DNA of 64,000 nucleotides, taken from assembly GCA_019918135.1 (NCBI GenBank), contig WBZZ01004176.1:110001-174000 (forward strand), written 5' to 3'. How positions within the stretch are numbered: position 1 is the stretch's first letter; every line of letters begins with the position of its first letter. This DNA comes from Paulinella micropora. Lineage: Eukaryota > Cercozoa > Imbricatea > Euglyphida > Paulinellidae. The position numbers were made by a program, and so were the translations under genes. This document shows positions 46,201 to 54,566 of this stretch, piece after piece. A model generated the notes under the pieces. The model searched no databases. It was not told where the DNA came from and saw only the letters and a list, made by a program, of their open reading frames with translations.

Positions 46201-47590
46201 CTGTTTTCCAGGCCGCACAGCGCACATAGTGCAGCACTTCGTGACAGCTCAGGCGCGGCAGCAGGGCCGCGTGCTCCAGCCCGCCACGCTGCCAGGGGCC
46301 CGCAAACGAAAGAGGCACACTGTGCAACGCCGCTTGCCCGAGCGTCACGCGCCAGGCCACGCGCAGGTACACCGCAGGGCTGTGCAGGGGTGCGCCCTGC
46401 GCACTCCTGCGCACAAACGTGTTCTCCGACGCCAGCCACAGCGTCCCTGCCCCCAGCCCCTGCGCGGCAGGGCGGCCGCCCGCACGCTGGACCCTGTCCA
46501 GCGTGTTTGCAAGAACCAGACACGCGCTCCCGGGCTTCGTGCCCAGATACCGCTGCAAAGCCCCGATGTAAACGCCTCGGGCCCCGGCCGTCGTTTGGGG
46601 ACCGAGCACCGACGCTAGTGGCGGCGAGCGTTCCCACGGCCAGGCCGCCACTGCGGGGTAGCCACTGCCTACCACCACCGGCCGGTACAGCCTTTCGCTC
46701 GTCACCCGAGGCCCCGCGTCACACACAAAGGCGTGAGGCTTGGACAACACGTAGGCACACTCTTCCAGCACGCGCTTCTCGAGCGAAAGGATTTCTGCTT
46801 CAAACTCGTTCTCGATCTTCTTCCCGAGTTCCCCCCAGGGAACTCGGGAAGAAGGCAGGCCTGCCGAGTCCTGGGCCAAGCGTTTCTGGGCCTCACTCTT
46901 GTTTTTGGTGGACAACACCTGCCGCCGCAGATCCGCCCACAACGCCCCCAGCGCGTTCTGGTCCTGCAGGCTCTGAGCCAGCCCTGCGCACAAGTCCCAC
47001 CAGCTTACCGCGCTTAGTTCGTACGGGTGCTCTCCGCTTAGCTGCAGAAAACCCTCGAAATAATAATCACGCCCGTTACAGCCGAGTGCGTGCCCCTTTT
47101 CCCAAGACCGTGCCGGCGGCCTAACGCCCGCCGGCACACACACTACAGTGTCAGCCAGCTGCTCCAAACTCCACTGCGCACCAGCACTGGAGCCCTGCTC
47201 CAGTAACAGCCTCACCCACGCCGCCAGGGACGGAGCCACCAGCGCATTCAGCTCGCGCCGCACAGTCTGCAGAAAGACGTGGTGAAACAGCTCCGGGCGC
47301 CCCACACACAGATCGGACTCCGCCGCCGGATCGCTGAGCCAGGCTGGCTCAGCCTGAGCCAGCCTGGCGTAAAAGTCTCGGCTCTGGTCTGTAGATCCCA
47401 GACGCAAATTCTGTACGCTCCAGCCCTTCAGTAACAAATCGTCGCACAGCTCATTGCAGGCGCCTTTCACTACTGGCTGACCTGGAAGCACCTGGCCCCC
47501 TGCCTTCTCTTCCACAGGAGCCGGAGGCCAGGCTGGGGGCTGTCTCACGCCCGGCAGCACCTGATCGCCAACTTGCTTACGCATGATCAT
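43277..47590 (-). CDS. very large protein of unknown function (1437 residues)
   Basis: The frame runs from the ATG at 47590 (MIMRKQVG; codons further upstream are an AAG repeat) to a stop just after a poly-Asp tail. It contains a long acidic tract of about 70 residues, almost only Glu/Asp (encoded around 45,760-45,915), a possible zinc motif C-x4-C-x17-C-x2-H (CAERGC ... CDDH, encoded near 44,860-44,930), and many Trp/Tyr/Arg-rich segments without repeats. It has no signal peptide and no clear membrane segment. An uninterrupted frame of this length in GC-rich DNA with a long competing antisense frame argues for a real gene. No family was recognised. Confidence 0.6.
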   Translation of the reverse strand: MIMRKQVGDQVLPGVRQPPAWPPAPVEEKAGGQVLPGQPVVKGACNELCDDLLLKGWSVQNLRLGSTDQSRDFYARLAQAEPAWLSDPAAESDLCVGRPELFHHVFLQTVRRELNALVAPSLAAWVRLLLEQGSSAGAQWSLEQLADTVVCVPAGVRPPARSWEKGHALGCNGRDYYFEGFLQLSGEHPYELSAVSWWDLCAGLAQSLQDQNALGALWADLRRQVLSTKNKSEAQKRLAQDSAGLPSSRVPWGELGKKIENEFEAEILSLEKRVLEECAYVLSKPHAFVCDAGPRVTSERLYRPVVVGSGYPAVAAWPWERSPPLASVLGPQTTAGARGVYIGALQRYLGTKPGSACLVLANTLDRVQRAGGRPAAQGLGAGTLWLASENTFVRRSAQGAPLHSPAVYLRVAWRVTLGQAALHSVPLSFAGPWQRGGLEHAALLPRLSCHEVLHYVRCAAWKTEFESGQRGGPVVSAPALRRGQLYVDPYFALCRGVRYYLSTEQALYAGMRITRRPRCSAGQGARRPPAEQRGAVKWSQECRRQARRTAAVFGCSAVLEEEEEEEEDEEETEEEDEDEGEEEDDEDMEEEEGEEKGGMEEEEEEEDGNEGKEEDLTRDTLRGTYYNRKHGGMLEDEVERTNLEPSCVAVRDWVFCLLLPWAESGSDAWQRRSIPPAKGGALPYRYCPGSTGVSQEQIERWRLAPPQPRSAESVRLEVGDYYSAAHEGPRASDSAASATACAAPYFPRAQPLPVGGDKDPKWPRAWECLSPYWEGSRWLHATTEAAAPHRYAESDLRDACLACPRQIPRRGGRGLPPKPPAWGPLDPLPQEVGQALRNPGGDVKQVLGLTENDLRHVRAGLHERDFYVQRLRQVREAPYGLGGQPSVYSAFACAERGCRNVAVGLLLDKEETARMCDDHAPQQNGGAGRFHRAQFFNYHEPARTRVLEDMACALPYGRSLALISLQSMLAGVLSVDELRQEEEDEDAPCRKHLSKLQDKNHAPPASEEEHETVQVFLSQFERLGGHLEDPAVYGSRLHYTALHEQVRHTARGPAMKKSWQDFAAWLETKQPQPANSYCKLAGNVFKSSAMQSTQLTTIRNLARYAASCYASPTADTLRGGIAAGPGSFLGGSTQHFALERACHLELFYNGVPYPYESLPTILSWQDAAPAEKTNPAASPFGPPRDSGAGAGAGWAARPVMPVQGLAGGGLPLPERQHHWYRSLLKLLPQLQQQRAVAGQHALAWLHQYELALGAPFLSLRKACRDVMNQDLFCDLEQRSGDYSPLYLSGLRVARCLVASCTKTMLLPASWLAGASAVCQLLFIPPASGSRGDEPPAFDSLLRYWETGEIFIPQGDNVEKDFLFGKPKNYSPFVACYLCRQHYREKKHRLALLVQFMLAAEMLLLPGREQQSVPNLAGTAAASSSSVPLFPPDDDDDD

Positions 47591-47699
47591 CTTCTTCTTC
47601 TTCTTCTTCTTCTTCTTCTGCACGAAAACCACACCCCCCTCCCTGCCGAAGTCCTTGCGCCTTTTTTTCTTCTCTTATATGGTATTCGGACACAAGCCA

Positions 47700-47810
47700 G
47701 CGGGCCTTCTTCTCCCCCCCCTCCCCCCCCCCACTGATATTTTTTGTTCTAAACTCCCCCCCCCTCCCCCCCTCCCCCCCCCCCCCACACACACACCTCT
47801 TTCCTTCTTT
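47700..47810. repeat. C-rich low-complexity tract in a divergent gene gap
   Basis: Repeated C-runs and CT tracts with an AT-rich break (TGATATTTTTTGTTCTAAA) lie between the starts of the 1437-residue gene and the heliorhodopsin gene. The AT-rich break and CCTAAAATAAAAAGATTG just before 47853 are promoter candidates. Confidence 0.55.
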
Positions 47811-47852
47811 TCTCTCCCTTAGCGACAGCTCCTAAAATAAAAAGATTGAAAA

Positions 47853-48977
47853 ATGCCGAAAGAAAAACGACGCAAGGACTTCGACAGGGGTGCTACCCGG
47901 CAGGCGCCGCCTGCCGAAGAAGATTCGGCAGGCCACGCCTGTCCGTGGTCTGCTGCTCTTGTGCTCAATTTCGTAGCTTTTGGGGCCCACTTGACGCTTG
48001 CCATCCTGCAGCTAGCGGAGCCGGCACTAGACTTTGCCAGAGACCTGCCACGGGCCCAGACCTCCCTCGTGACTTTAGGGGCCTGGCTACAACTCACAAG
48101 TATCGGCTCCGGCGTTTCGCTATGGGCTCTGTCGGTTGCCTTCCATTTCCTCTCTGCAGCAGGCCACTTGGTCCAGTGTTACCTCTTGGACAGCTGCTGT
48201 CAGCCGAAGCGCAGCTGGTATCCAGCGGCGGCTCGCTGGCTAGAATACTCAATCACCGCACCCTTGATGCTGTTACAGCTCCAGCTACTGGCAGGGGAAC
48301 GATCGGTAACAGCGTTAGTGGTCTCGTTTGTACTCTGCACCCTCATGGTCTGGGTCGGGGGACTTGCCCCTTTGCTCGCCTGGCGCTACTGGCAGGCAGC
48401 GCTAGCTGCTCTGCAGCCAGGCAAGCCTGAAGAGCGGGCCCGGCTACTAAAAGATGACAGACAGGGCAAGGAAACGCCGGAACTCGACAGGACAAATGCC
48501 TCGGACGAGGCATTGGAATCTCATAATATGCTTGCCACTTTGAATGGTGCTGCCGCGCTGCGGGGGCTGACCCTGGCGTGCTGGGGCCTTTCGTGGCTAC
48601 TGCTCGTGCTGTCCTTCTTGCCCCTGTGGTTTGCCGCGGGGGGGGTCGTCGCCAGCCTCGAGATGCCCCCCGTCGCCGCCGGGGGCAAGAGGCAAAACGT
48701 CAAACTTATCATCCTTGCCGCCATTGGGCTAGAGTCTCTTTTCTTTGCCAGCTTTGGTTTCTGGGAGGCCTACTGTGTCGTCCGGCTGCGGTCTCCGCCT
48801 TTTTTCAGCAGCCGAGGCTCAGCGGGGCTCAGCAGAAGTAGCCTCAACCCGTACGCCGAAATCGGCTACTGCTGCCTGAGCCTGACCAGCAAGATGGCCC
48901 TCACTGGCCTAGCACTCGTGTCGCTCAAAAACCAATCTGCCGACTGGCTGCCCCAGCCACAGCCCGCGAATTACTAG
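47853..48977 (+). CDS. heliorhodopsin
   Basis: A 374-residue multi-span membrane protein. The heliorhodopsin signature is clear: RWLEYSIT in the third helix (E131, the expected Schiff-base counterion) and LSLTSK in the last helix, with K347 as the retinal-binding Lys and S343 four residues earlier, as in the founding heliorhodopsin (E107, S237, K241 there). Seven hydrophobic segments can be placed (about 33-55, 72-98, 125-147, 151-178, 237-262, 284-310, 336-358). A long hydrophilic loop (about 185-230) makes it larger than the usual ~260 residues. Heliorhodopsins are light-sensing proteins with an inverted topology, also known from coccolithoviruses. The gene is intact and GC-rich like its neighbours. 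Confidence 0.85.
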   Translation: MPKEKRRKDFDRGATRQAPPAEEDSAGHACPWSAALVLNFVAFGAHLTLAILQLAEPALDFARDLPRAQTSLVTLGAWLQLTSIGSGVSLWALSVAFHFLSAAGHLVQCYLLDSCCQPKRSWYPAAARWLEYSITAPLMLLQLQLLAGERSVTALVVSFVLCTLMVWVGGLAPLLAWRYWQAALAALQPGKPEERARLLKDDRQGKETPELDRTNASDEALESHNMLATLNGAAALRGLTLACWGLSWLLLVLSFLPLWFAAGGVVASLEMPPVAAGGKRQNVKLIILAAIGLESLFFASFGFWEAYCVVRLRSPPFFSSRGSAGLSRSSLNPYAEIGYCCLSLTSKMALTGLALVSLKNQSADWLPQPQPANY

Positions 48978-49037
48978 CGCCCCCCCCCCCCCCCCATTCC
49001 TTCTGCCCTTTTACTGAGCGGCCTTAATAAAAAAAAT

Positions 49038-49487
49038 TTAATTAACAACTTCTACTGGGCCTCCTCCTTCTTTTTCCGGTTTACCCAAGTCCGCGCAGGC
49101 TTCGGGGGCTTGCTGTCGCACCCACGACAACAAGGGGCCCTCCTGCGCGGAAGCTGGCGCCGGCTGGCTGGAGGAGGTCTTTTGCTGCTGCTGCTTCTTC
49201 TGCGTCTTTTTTTGCGTCTTCTTCTTCTTCTTCTTCTTGGGCCCCTGCAGGGCCCGCGAGTTACGAGCTCCGCGTGCTTCGCCGGTTACGATACAGTAGT
49301 TCAGGCACCTGGAGAGACACACGTGTGGTCTCGTGTCAATGCCGCACTCGAAGCATACTTCCGCAAAGCACCTCTTGTGCCTGCACAGGTAGAACCGGGG
49401 TTCGCGGCATTGCGGACACACTTGCAGCTCCGACCTAGCGACAATGCGTGCACCGGTACACGCGCCGCACTGAACTTGTATGCTCAT
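49038..49487 (-). CDS. Cys-rich zinc-binding protein
   Basis: A 149-residue protein. The first ~70 residues hold four or more Cys pairs (CGAC, CPQC, CRHKRC, CFEC, then CLSRCLNYC), a layout like tandem RING/treble-clef zinc sites. A poly-Lys/Gln stretch (KKKKKKKTQKKTQKKQQQQ) and a Pro/Ala tail follow. It is convergent with heliorhodopsin, separated by a poly-C run and AATAAAAAAAATTTAATT. Its start overlaps the end of the upstream gene by 53 bases in another frame. Function is unknown; ubiquitin-ligase or nucleic-acid binding are possibilities. Confidence 0.55.
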   Translation of the reverse strand: MSIQVQCGACTGARIVARSELQVCPQCREPRFYLCRHKRCFAEVCFECGIDTRPHVCLSRCLNYCIVTGEARGARNSRALQGPKKKKKKKTQKKTQKKQQQQKTSSSQPAPASAQEGPLLSWVRQQAPEACADLGKPEKEGGGPVEVVN

Positions 49488-50355
49488 CTCCTTTGGGGAG
49501 TCTCAGGCCCCCACACCTCCCCCCAGAAGAGAGGAGAGGAAAAGGAGGCCGGGGCGGGGGGGCGCCCCCCCCTCCCCCCGCCCGCGAGGGGACGTGGTCC
49601 CCCTCGCGGCGTACTAGCGACTCGACGGCCTCACGGAGTCGAGCCAGCCGTTCGTTGTGGACAGCCGCCTGTTCTTGCAAATGCCGGCTGGCTCTCCGCT
49701 CGTTCTCTGCCTGTAGGATCGGCCCCCATCCCGGGGCTACCATGTACTCGAGCACAGCAGAAAAGTAGGGTAGCGTCAGAGCTTTATTGAGGCTCCGCCT
49801 CAGAGAATACTCGTCGCCCCACATTTCTATCTCGTCGTCGCTCAGTTCGTAGCGGAAAAGAGGCCGTGACGCCATAGCTGGCATGCGCGTGACCGTGTAG
49901 AGTTTCTGCCGGCCCTCCCGGGCTAGTGCAAGCCACGCCTTCGCGTCCACGTCGTCCACGGCGGCGGGCGCAAGATAGTCCCTGCAAATCTGTGCCAGGA
50001 ACGGCGGCAGCAGCGTCGCTACCACGCGGACCGCCAAGTGGCCTGCCGCGACTGCTTGCTCCACCCGCCAAAATTCCGTCGGGCTCACAGCATGCCACGG
50101 CTGCGGGCCCTCGGGGAAGCGCTGCGCCGATACGACCGTGTCCAGCAACGACCAGCTCGTATCCGCACACCGGGCATACACCGTAGCGTCGCCTGCCAGC
50201 ACACGAGTTGCCACCTCGTTGCAGAGTCTGTCGGCTGCGCTCGCTGCACGAGCTTCTGCTGCCCCCGGCCCGACCCGCGCCTGTGACTCGAGCCCCAGGC
50301 GCCGTCTCTTGGCCGCCCGGGTCTCGGGTCCTGTGCAACTACGTTGCACAGACAT
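49435..50355 (-). CDS. unknown 306-residue protein
   Basis: From the ATG at 50355 (MSVQRSCTGP). A basic patch resembling a nuclear localisation signal (AAKRRRLG, near residue 15) is followed by mainly helical sequence (DRLCNEVATRVLAGDATVYA ... YSLRRSLNKALTLPYFSAVL) and a coiled coil near 205-235. The last ~60 residues are encoded partly by a GC palindrome (GGGGGAPPPRPP) and end in YRCTHCR, so the authentic C-terminus is doubtful. No known family. Confidence 0.5.
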   Translation of the reverse strand: MSVQRSCTGPETRAAKRRRLGLESQARVGPGAAEARAASAADRLCNEVATRVLAGDATVYARCADTSWSLLDTVVSAQRFPEGPQPWHAVSPTEFWRVEQAVAAGHLAVRVVATLLPPFLAQICRDYLAPAAVDDVDAKAWLALAREGRQKLYTVTRMPAMASRPLFRYELSDDEIEMWGDEYSLRRSLNKALTLPYFSAVLEYMVAPGWGPILQAENERRASRHLQEQAAVHNERLARLREAVESLVRREGDHVPSRAGGGGGAPPPRPPFPLLSSGGRCGGLRLPKGDEHTSSVRRVYRCTHCR

Positions 50356-50412
50356 TTTTTCTTTCTTGTGCTTGTGTTCATTTTCCAGCAACCCTCGCGC
50401 CAGCGCGAGAAA

Positions 50413-50488
50413 AAGGGGGGGGGAGGTGTGCCCCCCCCCCCCCCAACCCCCACAGGGGTGGGGGGGGGGGGGGGGGCGTCCCCCCGGC
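50413..50488. repeat. pair of G-run/C-run inverted repeats
   Basis: G9-AGGTGTG-C14 and G-rich/C-rich sequence to 50,488 lie upstream of the 50355 start and downstream of the next plus-strand gene's leader. They are part of the intergenic palindrome family. Confidence 0.75.
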
Positions 50489-50559
50489 TCGGAAGAACCA
50501 GCCACCGGTTCGGTCACGCTCCCCCAGCTCATCTTTACTAAACAAGAACAGCAGTTTTT

Positions 50560-51504
50560 ATGTACGGAATCACAAAAAATGCAGCGCACTTTGAACATTT
50601 TTTCGAAAAAAAACACAGCCCCGAATGGGTTGTGCGGGGTTCGATTCCGTTGATGAAACGTCTTGACAACGCGTTCAATCATCTTGTTCCGGAAGTTGGT
50701 AGCTTTTCCACAAAACATGCTGACAACAGAATAAATCTACAAAAGTGTACGATGGTCAGGCTCCTTGTTGCCATAGTCTGCTGGGATCACCGCATGCAGA
50801 AAAGATTACCACCGGAGGAGAAGGAACTTCTTCGGGAAACACAGGAAGCTGCAATTTATATTTCAAAAATCATCATTTTTGGTAAAGACACGTCATTGCT
50901 GCTGCAACAAACAAAAAAACGTGCTTCAAAAACTTTATACGACCTTACCAAGCAAGTCGTTGTCAAGGCAGGAACTATAAACCAGCTATTACGGAATGCT
51001 CTCGCAGCTCGGCCTCAAAAGCCTTTTTTAGACGAGCACACACTGGATCCTGTCCTGCGAGCCCTTATGCGCCTGTACGACAATTGGAGTGGTAGTGAAA
51101 ATGAACCAGTGCGCAGGCGCATACACGAGTTATGGCAAAGCCTGTCACCGACAAGCAGAAAATATCGGACGAAGCCAGAAAGTTTCCCAAAGACGTGTTC
51201 CATGTTTGGCGCGCTTCTATGCTGGCCAGCGTTTTGGGCCGAGCTGCTTGAGCAGGTCTGGATCGACCAGGGCCGATCCAAGGAAAAGACGCTCCAAGCA
51301 GCCACAGCGCTCAAGGCCAAAATGATAGCCTACGTTATTTTATGGTTTAGCAAACGACAGCATCGCACCCCCGCATTGCCATGGGAGAGCGACACCGAAA
51401 CTACAATGACTGCTGAAGAAGCGGAGTCATTGCGACAGTCTCTGCATGTACAAAAACCTAAAAGCTCTCAGAGAAAGTTTTTTCATGCTGGCAGAGAAAA
51501 ATAA
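50560..51504 (+). CDS. unknown 314-residue protein
   Basis: Starts at the ATG at 50560. Helix-rich, Lys-rich, Trp in MFGALLCWPAFWAELLEQVW; lower GC than its neighbours, so it may have a different origin. No signal peptide, repeat or catalytic motif was recognised. It ends close to an AT-rich border (AATAAAAACAC) typical of this block. The first 40 residues (HFFEKKHSPEWVVRGSIPL) could be start-site extension; an internal Met at 32 is an alternative start. Confidence 0.5.
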   Translation: MYGITKNAAHFEHFFEKKHSPEWVVRGSIPLMKRLDNAFNHLVPEVGSFSTKHADNRINLQKCTMVRLLVAIVCWDHRMQKRLPPEEKELLRETQEAAIYISKIIIFGKDTSLLLQQTKKRASKTLYDLTKQVVVKAGTINQLLRNALAARPQKPFLDEHTLDPVLRALMRLYDNWSGSENEPVRRRIHELWQSLSPTSRKYRTKPESFPKTCSMFGALLCWPAFWAELLEQVWIDQGRSKEKTLQAATALKAKMIAYVILWFSKRQHRTPALPWESDTETTMTAEEAESLRQSLHVQKPKSSQRKFFHAGREK

Positions 51505-51672
51505 AAACACATCCTCGCTCTTTTTTTTTGTTATTCCGCTACCTGGCTTGGGCAAAAATCGCCCGTCGAACTAGATCCTGCACGTGAGCGAAGAAGTTCA
51601 GCCTAAACAAGAGCGGGGGCCAAAGCGGGGCCCGCCTTTTTTGTCCAGACTAAACTTCTTCTTAAGCAAGGC

Positions 51673-52209
51673 TTGTCTGTACCACTCGCATGCCTTGTGT
51701 GGAACAGGGGAGCGGAGCCCGAACGCCTTGTGACTACACAAGAAGCGCTGTCGAACCAGGAGTTATGGCACTGTGGCAGGCTTACCTGCCCACAATGCAA
51801 GAAGCCGCTGACCGTCGTGCCTGCGTCCACGGATGGCAAGAGCCTCCCACACTTCAGACACGTGGCGCCGCTGGAGCCGGAAGACGCCAGAGCTCACAGT
51901 GAACAGGAGCTTCAAAAAATGTTAGCCATGAAGTTTATCCAGGCCAATCTGCCAAGAATTACTTTTGTGTGGCCGACGTGCCGTTCCGCGCAAGCCTGCC
52001 GCCTGGCCCAGCGGAAAAGCTTCGAAGAGTGCAGCGCAGTGCTACAGAAAGCGCTGGGCTCTCTGGCTCAAGGACAGCCCGCGGACAAGCTTCGCGGCCG
52101 CGAGATGTACAAGGCCATGGAACACAGGCTGCGCCGCAAGCCCTCGGTCGAACGCATCAAGAAACCACTGCTTCAGGGGCCTAGCGAAGAGTCGCTTACT
52201 TGGAAATGA
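51673..52209 (+). pseudogene. CoiA-like zinc-domain protein lacking an ATG
   Basis: The frame is open from 51607 to 52209. The segment LTCPQCKKPLTVVPASTDGK followed by LPHFRHVAP matches the N-terminal zinc-finger/nuclease-associated domain of competence-protein CoiA relatives (CPxC ... HFxH), and SEQELQKMLAMKFIQ is the expected helix after it. No in-frame ATG precedes this domain; only TTG (51673) is available, so the 5' end is lost, frameshifted or wrongly read. CoiA-like proteins are nuclease-related and occur in phages and giant viruses. The C-terminal part is basic and unremarkable. Confidence 0.5.
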
Positions 52210-52224
52210 CACGATCTTGCGCGC

Positions 52225-52265
<41 letters not shown>

Positions 52266-52322
52266 GGGGGGGGGAGGGGAAGGGGGAGGAGTAGCATCCA
52301 AACCCCCCCCCCCCCCCCCCCG
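52225..52322. repeat. GA repeat followed by G-rich and C-run sequence
   Basis: GAGAGA repeat (52,230-52,263), G-rich stretch and a C-run of about 20. It is the intergenic low-complexity tract before the 52468 gene; an AT-rich stretch (52,420-52,460) directly precedes its ATG. Confidence 0.8.
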
Positions 52323-52467
52323 CCCCTCGCTCTTTCCCTTTCTCTCGCCCTCCTAGACACACGTTTTCTCGACAAGGAGAGAGCTCGGCAAGATATCCAA
52401 CACACAAAACAAGAAACATAGAAAAAAAAATAAAATAAATAATAATTAAAAAAAAATTCACAAGCAC

Positions 52468-53385
52468 ATGTCAGCCCCGATCGCAACGGGCAAGCTGCTC
52501 AACAGAATCAGCGCAAGGCCGCCCGTCACTTTGGAACGCATCCTGTGCGCACCCCTTCTGCGCCAGGTTGCGGTCGCCCTGCTGGGCCTGGAAGCACCAA
52601 AGACTGGCCCTGCGGCCCGCGCGGCCTACTACCGACAAGCAGCAAGGCTCGCGCGTGTCTGCCAAGCCTTCCGGGGCATTGTCCAGCAGCTCCACGCGCT
52701 CACACACGTGGAAGAGCTTGACCGGCGCGCCACGCTGATATTCTACGGCATGCTCCAGGCCAAGCCCTGGCTTGACCTCAATTACGTCAGACGAGAAATT
52801 CTTTTTATGCCCAGCCCCAGGCTCCGCCAGATCTACAGCGGTCGGCGTGGCAGGCCGCGCCGGCGCCCGCCCGACTCCGACGACGACGACATCCCCGAGC
52901 GCGCCATCAGCGATGACGCCTATCTGCGGGAAGAGCTTCCTCCCGACAGCTTTCGCTTTCGGCAAGTGGCCACTCGGCGCCCAGGCGCGGCGCCCCGAGT
53001 CGTCGAGGAGGTCTGCTCCAGCAGGCTGACAGGCTTCCTCGCCGAGACCACCTTCATGCACACAATCCACCAACACATCCAGATCCTCCGCCAACTCAGA
53101 GAGCTGCGCGCTCAACGCGATCGGCGCGCTCTCCAACGCCGTTCAGCCCGCCGACGACAACGCCGCTCGGCGGAGACAGCTCCCGCGAAAAGAAGAAAAC
53201 AAAAAGCGCAAGCACAAGAGGACGACAAGAAAGCACGGGATGGCGGCACGGACTCTTCACTACTGCCGGCAGCGACGACTCCCGACGAACACGCGCTGCT
53301 CCTGTTTCGCAACACGTTCCCCAACCTGCTGGCAGATCCAGGATTTGTCAGTGACTGCCAACGCACGAACTTCGTCAAACGCTGA
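52468..53385 (+). CDS. unknown protein ending in a helicase-C-terminal-like fragment
   Basis: A 305-residue frame from ATG. It is mostly helical and Arg-rich, with an acidic DSDDDD near 133 and a very basic stretch (RRSARRRQRRSAE, about 230-250). The last ~30 residues (ALLLFRNTFPNL, then DCQRTNFVKR) resemble a segment of the helicase copy at 59.5-61.5 kb (ALFAFAAAFPNL, ECERTDFASR). The stop codon is supplied by the neighbouring zinc-finger repeat, so the 3' end has been cut at about 53,383. Function unknown. Confidence 0.5.
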   Translation: MSAPIATGKLLNRISARPPVTLERILCAPLLRQVAVALLGLEAPKTGPAARAAYYRQAARLARVCQAFRGIVQQLHALTHVEELDRRATLIFYGMLQAKPWLDLNYVRREILFMPSPRLRQIYSGRRGRPRRRPPDSDDDDIPERAISDDAYLREELPPDSFRFRQVATRRPGAAPRVVEEVCSSRLTGFLAETTFMHTIHQHIQILRQLRELRAQRDRRALQRRSARRRQRRSAETAPAKRRKQKAQAQEDDKKARDGGTDSSLLPAATTPDEHALLLFRNTFPNLLADPGFVSDCQRTNFVKR

Positions 53386-54456
53386 CCAGCCTCCGCAAAG
53401 CTCTTGTCGCAATCGGGACACGCGAACGGCTTCTCGCCAGTGTGTGTGCGTTTGTGCGCTCTCAGGTGACCAGCCTCCGCAAAGCTCTTGTCGCAATCGG
53501 GACACGCGAACGGCTTCTCACCAGTGTGTGTGCGTTTGTGACTTTTCAGCTGACCAGCCTCCGCAAAGCTCTTGTCGCAATCGGGACACGCGAACGGTTT
53601 CTCGCCAGTGTGTGTGCGTTTGTGCTTTGTCAGCGTACCAGCCTCCGCAAAGCTCTTGTCGCAATCGGGACACGCGAACGGCTTCTCGCCAGTGTGTGTG
53701 CGTTTGTGCTTTGTCAGCGTACCAGCCCGCGCAAAGCTCTTGTCGCAATCGGGACACGCAAACGGCTTCTCGCCAGTGTGTGTGCGTTTGTGCTCTGCCA
53801 GCGAATCAGCCCGTGCAAAGCTCTTGTCGCAATCGGGACACGCGAACGGCTTTTCATCAGTGTGCGTGCGTTTGTGCTTTGTCAGCGTACCAGCCTGCGC
53901 AAAGCTCTTGTCGCAATCGGGACACGCGAACGGCTTCTCACCAGTGTGCGTGCGTTTGTGCTTTGTCAGCGTACCAGCCTCCGCAAAGCTCTTGTCGCAC
54001 TCCGAGCATGCAAAGGGCTTCCCACCAGTGCGTGTACTCGCGGAAGTCTGTTTTCTGTGCCTTTCTGTGTGTCCTTTGCTCTTGCCCTGTTCTGGGCTCA
54101 GGTCTGCCGGCGAGGCATGCCGCGCGCAGACCGTTGGCCAGTCATGGCCCTGGTGGACCGTCGCTAGCGTGGCCAGATTCTCGTCTTCGTAACAGCTCTC
54201 GCAAGCTGGCCGATCTGCTGACTCCTGGCCTCCACGCCACTCCTTGAACACCAACCTTAGCCCATCGAGGACTTTGAACGCAGCGCCGTAGCGCTGTAAC
54301 ATCCGGACTCCCGGCTTCTGTTCCACAAAGGGCTCCGCTCCGGCCAAGCGCTCCAACCAGAGCTGGACAGCCCGTCGACGGTGTTGGTGCTGATTCACTA
54401 AGCCGCTGGCGCTTCGGGCTCCGCGCCCCGCCGCTTGCCCCGGCCGCCTGCGCCAT
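53386..54456 (-). pseudogene. C2H2 zinc-finger array gene with N-terminal CxxC...CxxH module, 3' end lost
   Basis: The main frame encodes a CxxC-x21-CxxH module (ACESCY ... CARH) and then seven complete, nearly identical 28-residue C2H2 fingers (PFACPDCDKSFAEAG ... HKRTHTGEK) with TGEK linkers. An eighth finger is cut after CDKSFAEAGQ. No ATG starts this frame. The likely start (ATG at 54456, MAQAAGASGG) is in another frame, so a frameshift near 54,375 is implied. Tandem TGEK-linked fingers bind DNA. The N-terminal module is shared with the 36.1-kb gene. Near-identity of the 84-base repeats suggests recent expansion. Confidence 0.7.
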
Positions 54457-54566
54457 GTTTGTACACTGCGGGGGGGGGGGGGAGGATGGATTTTGCGCAA
54501 AGGGCTCTCTTGATTTTGGAGGAAGGAAGGAGGAGGGGAGAAGGGAAGGGGAGGGAAGGGAGACAA

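Noticed and set aside
45720-46640. Long Ser-rich or Arg-rich frames on either strand
   Set aside because: They are shadows of the acidic Glu/Asp tract of the 1437-residue gene read in other frames.
50630-50665. tRNA-like T-arm (GGTTCGATTCC)
   Set aside because: The bases flanking the loop do not pair as a T-stem, and no D-arm, anticodon arm or acceptor stem could be drawn around it.
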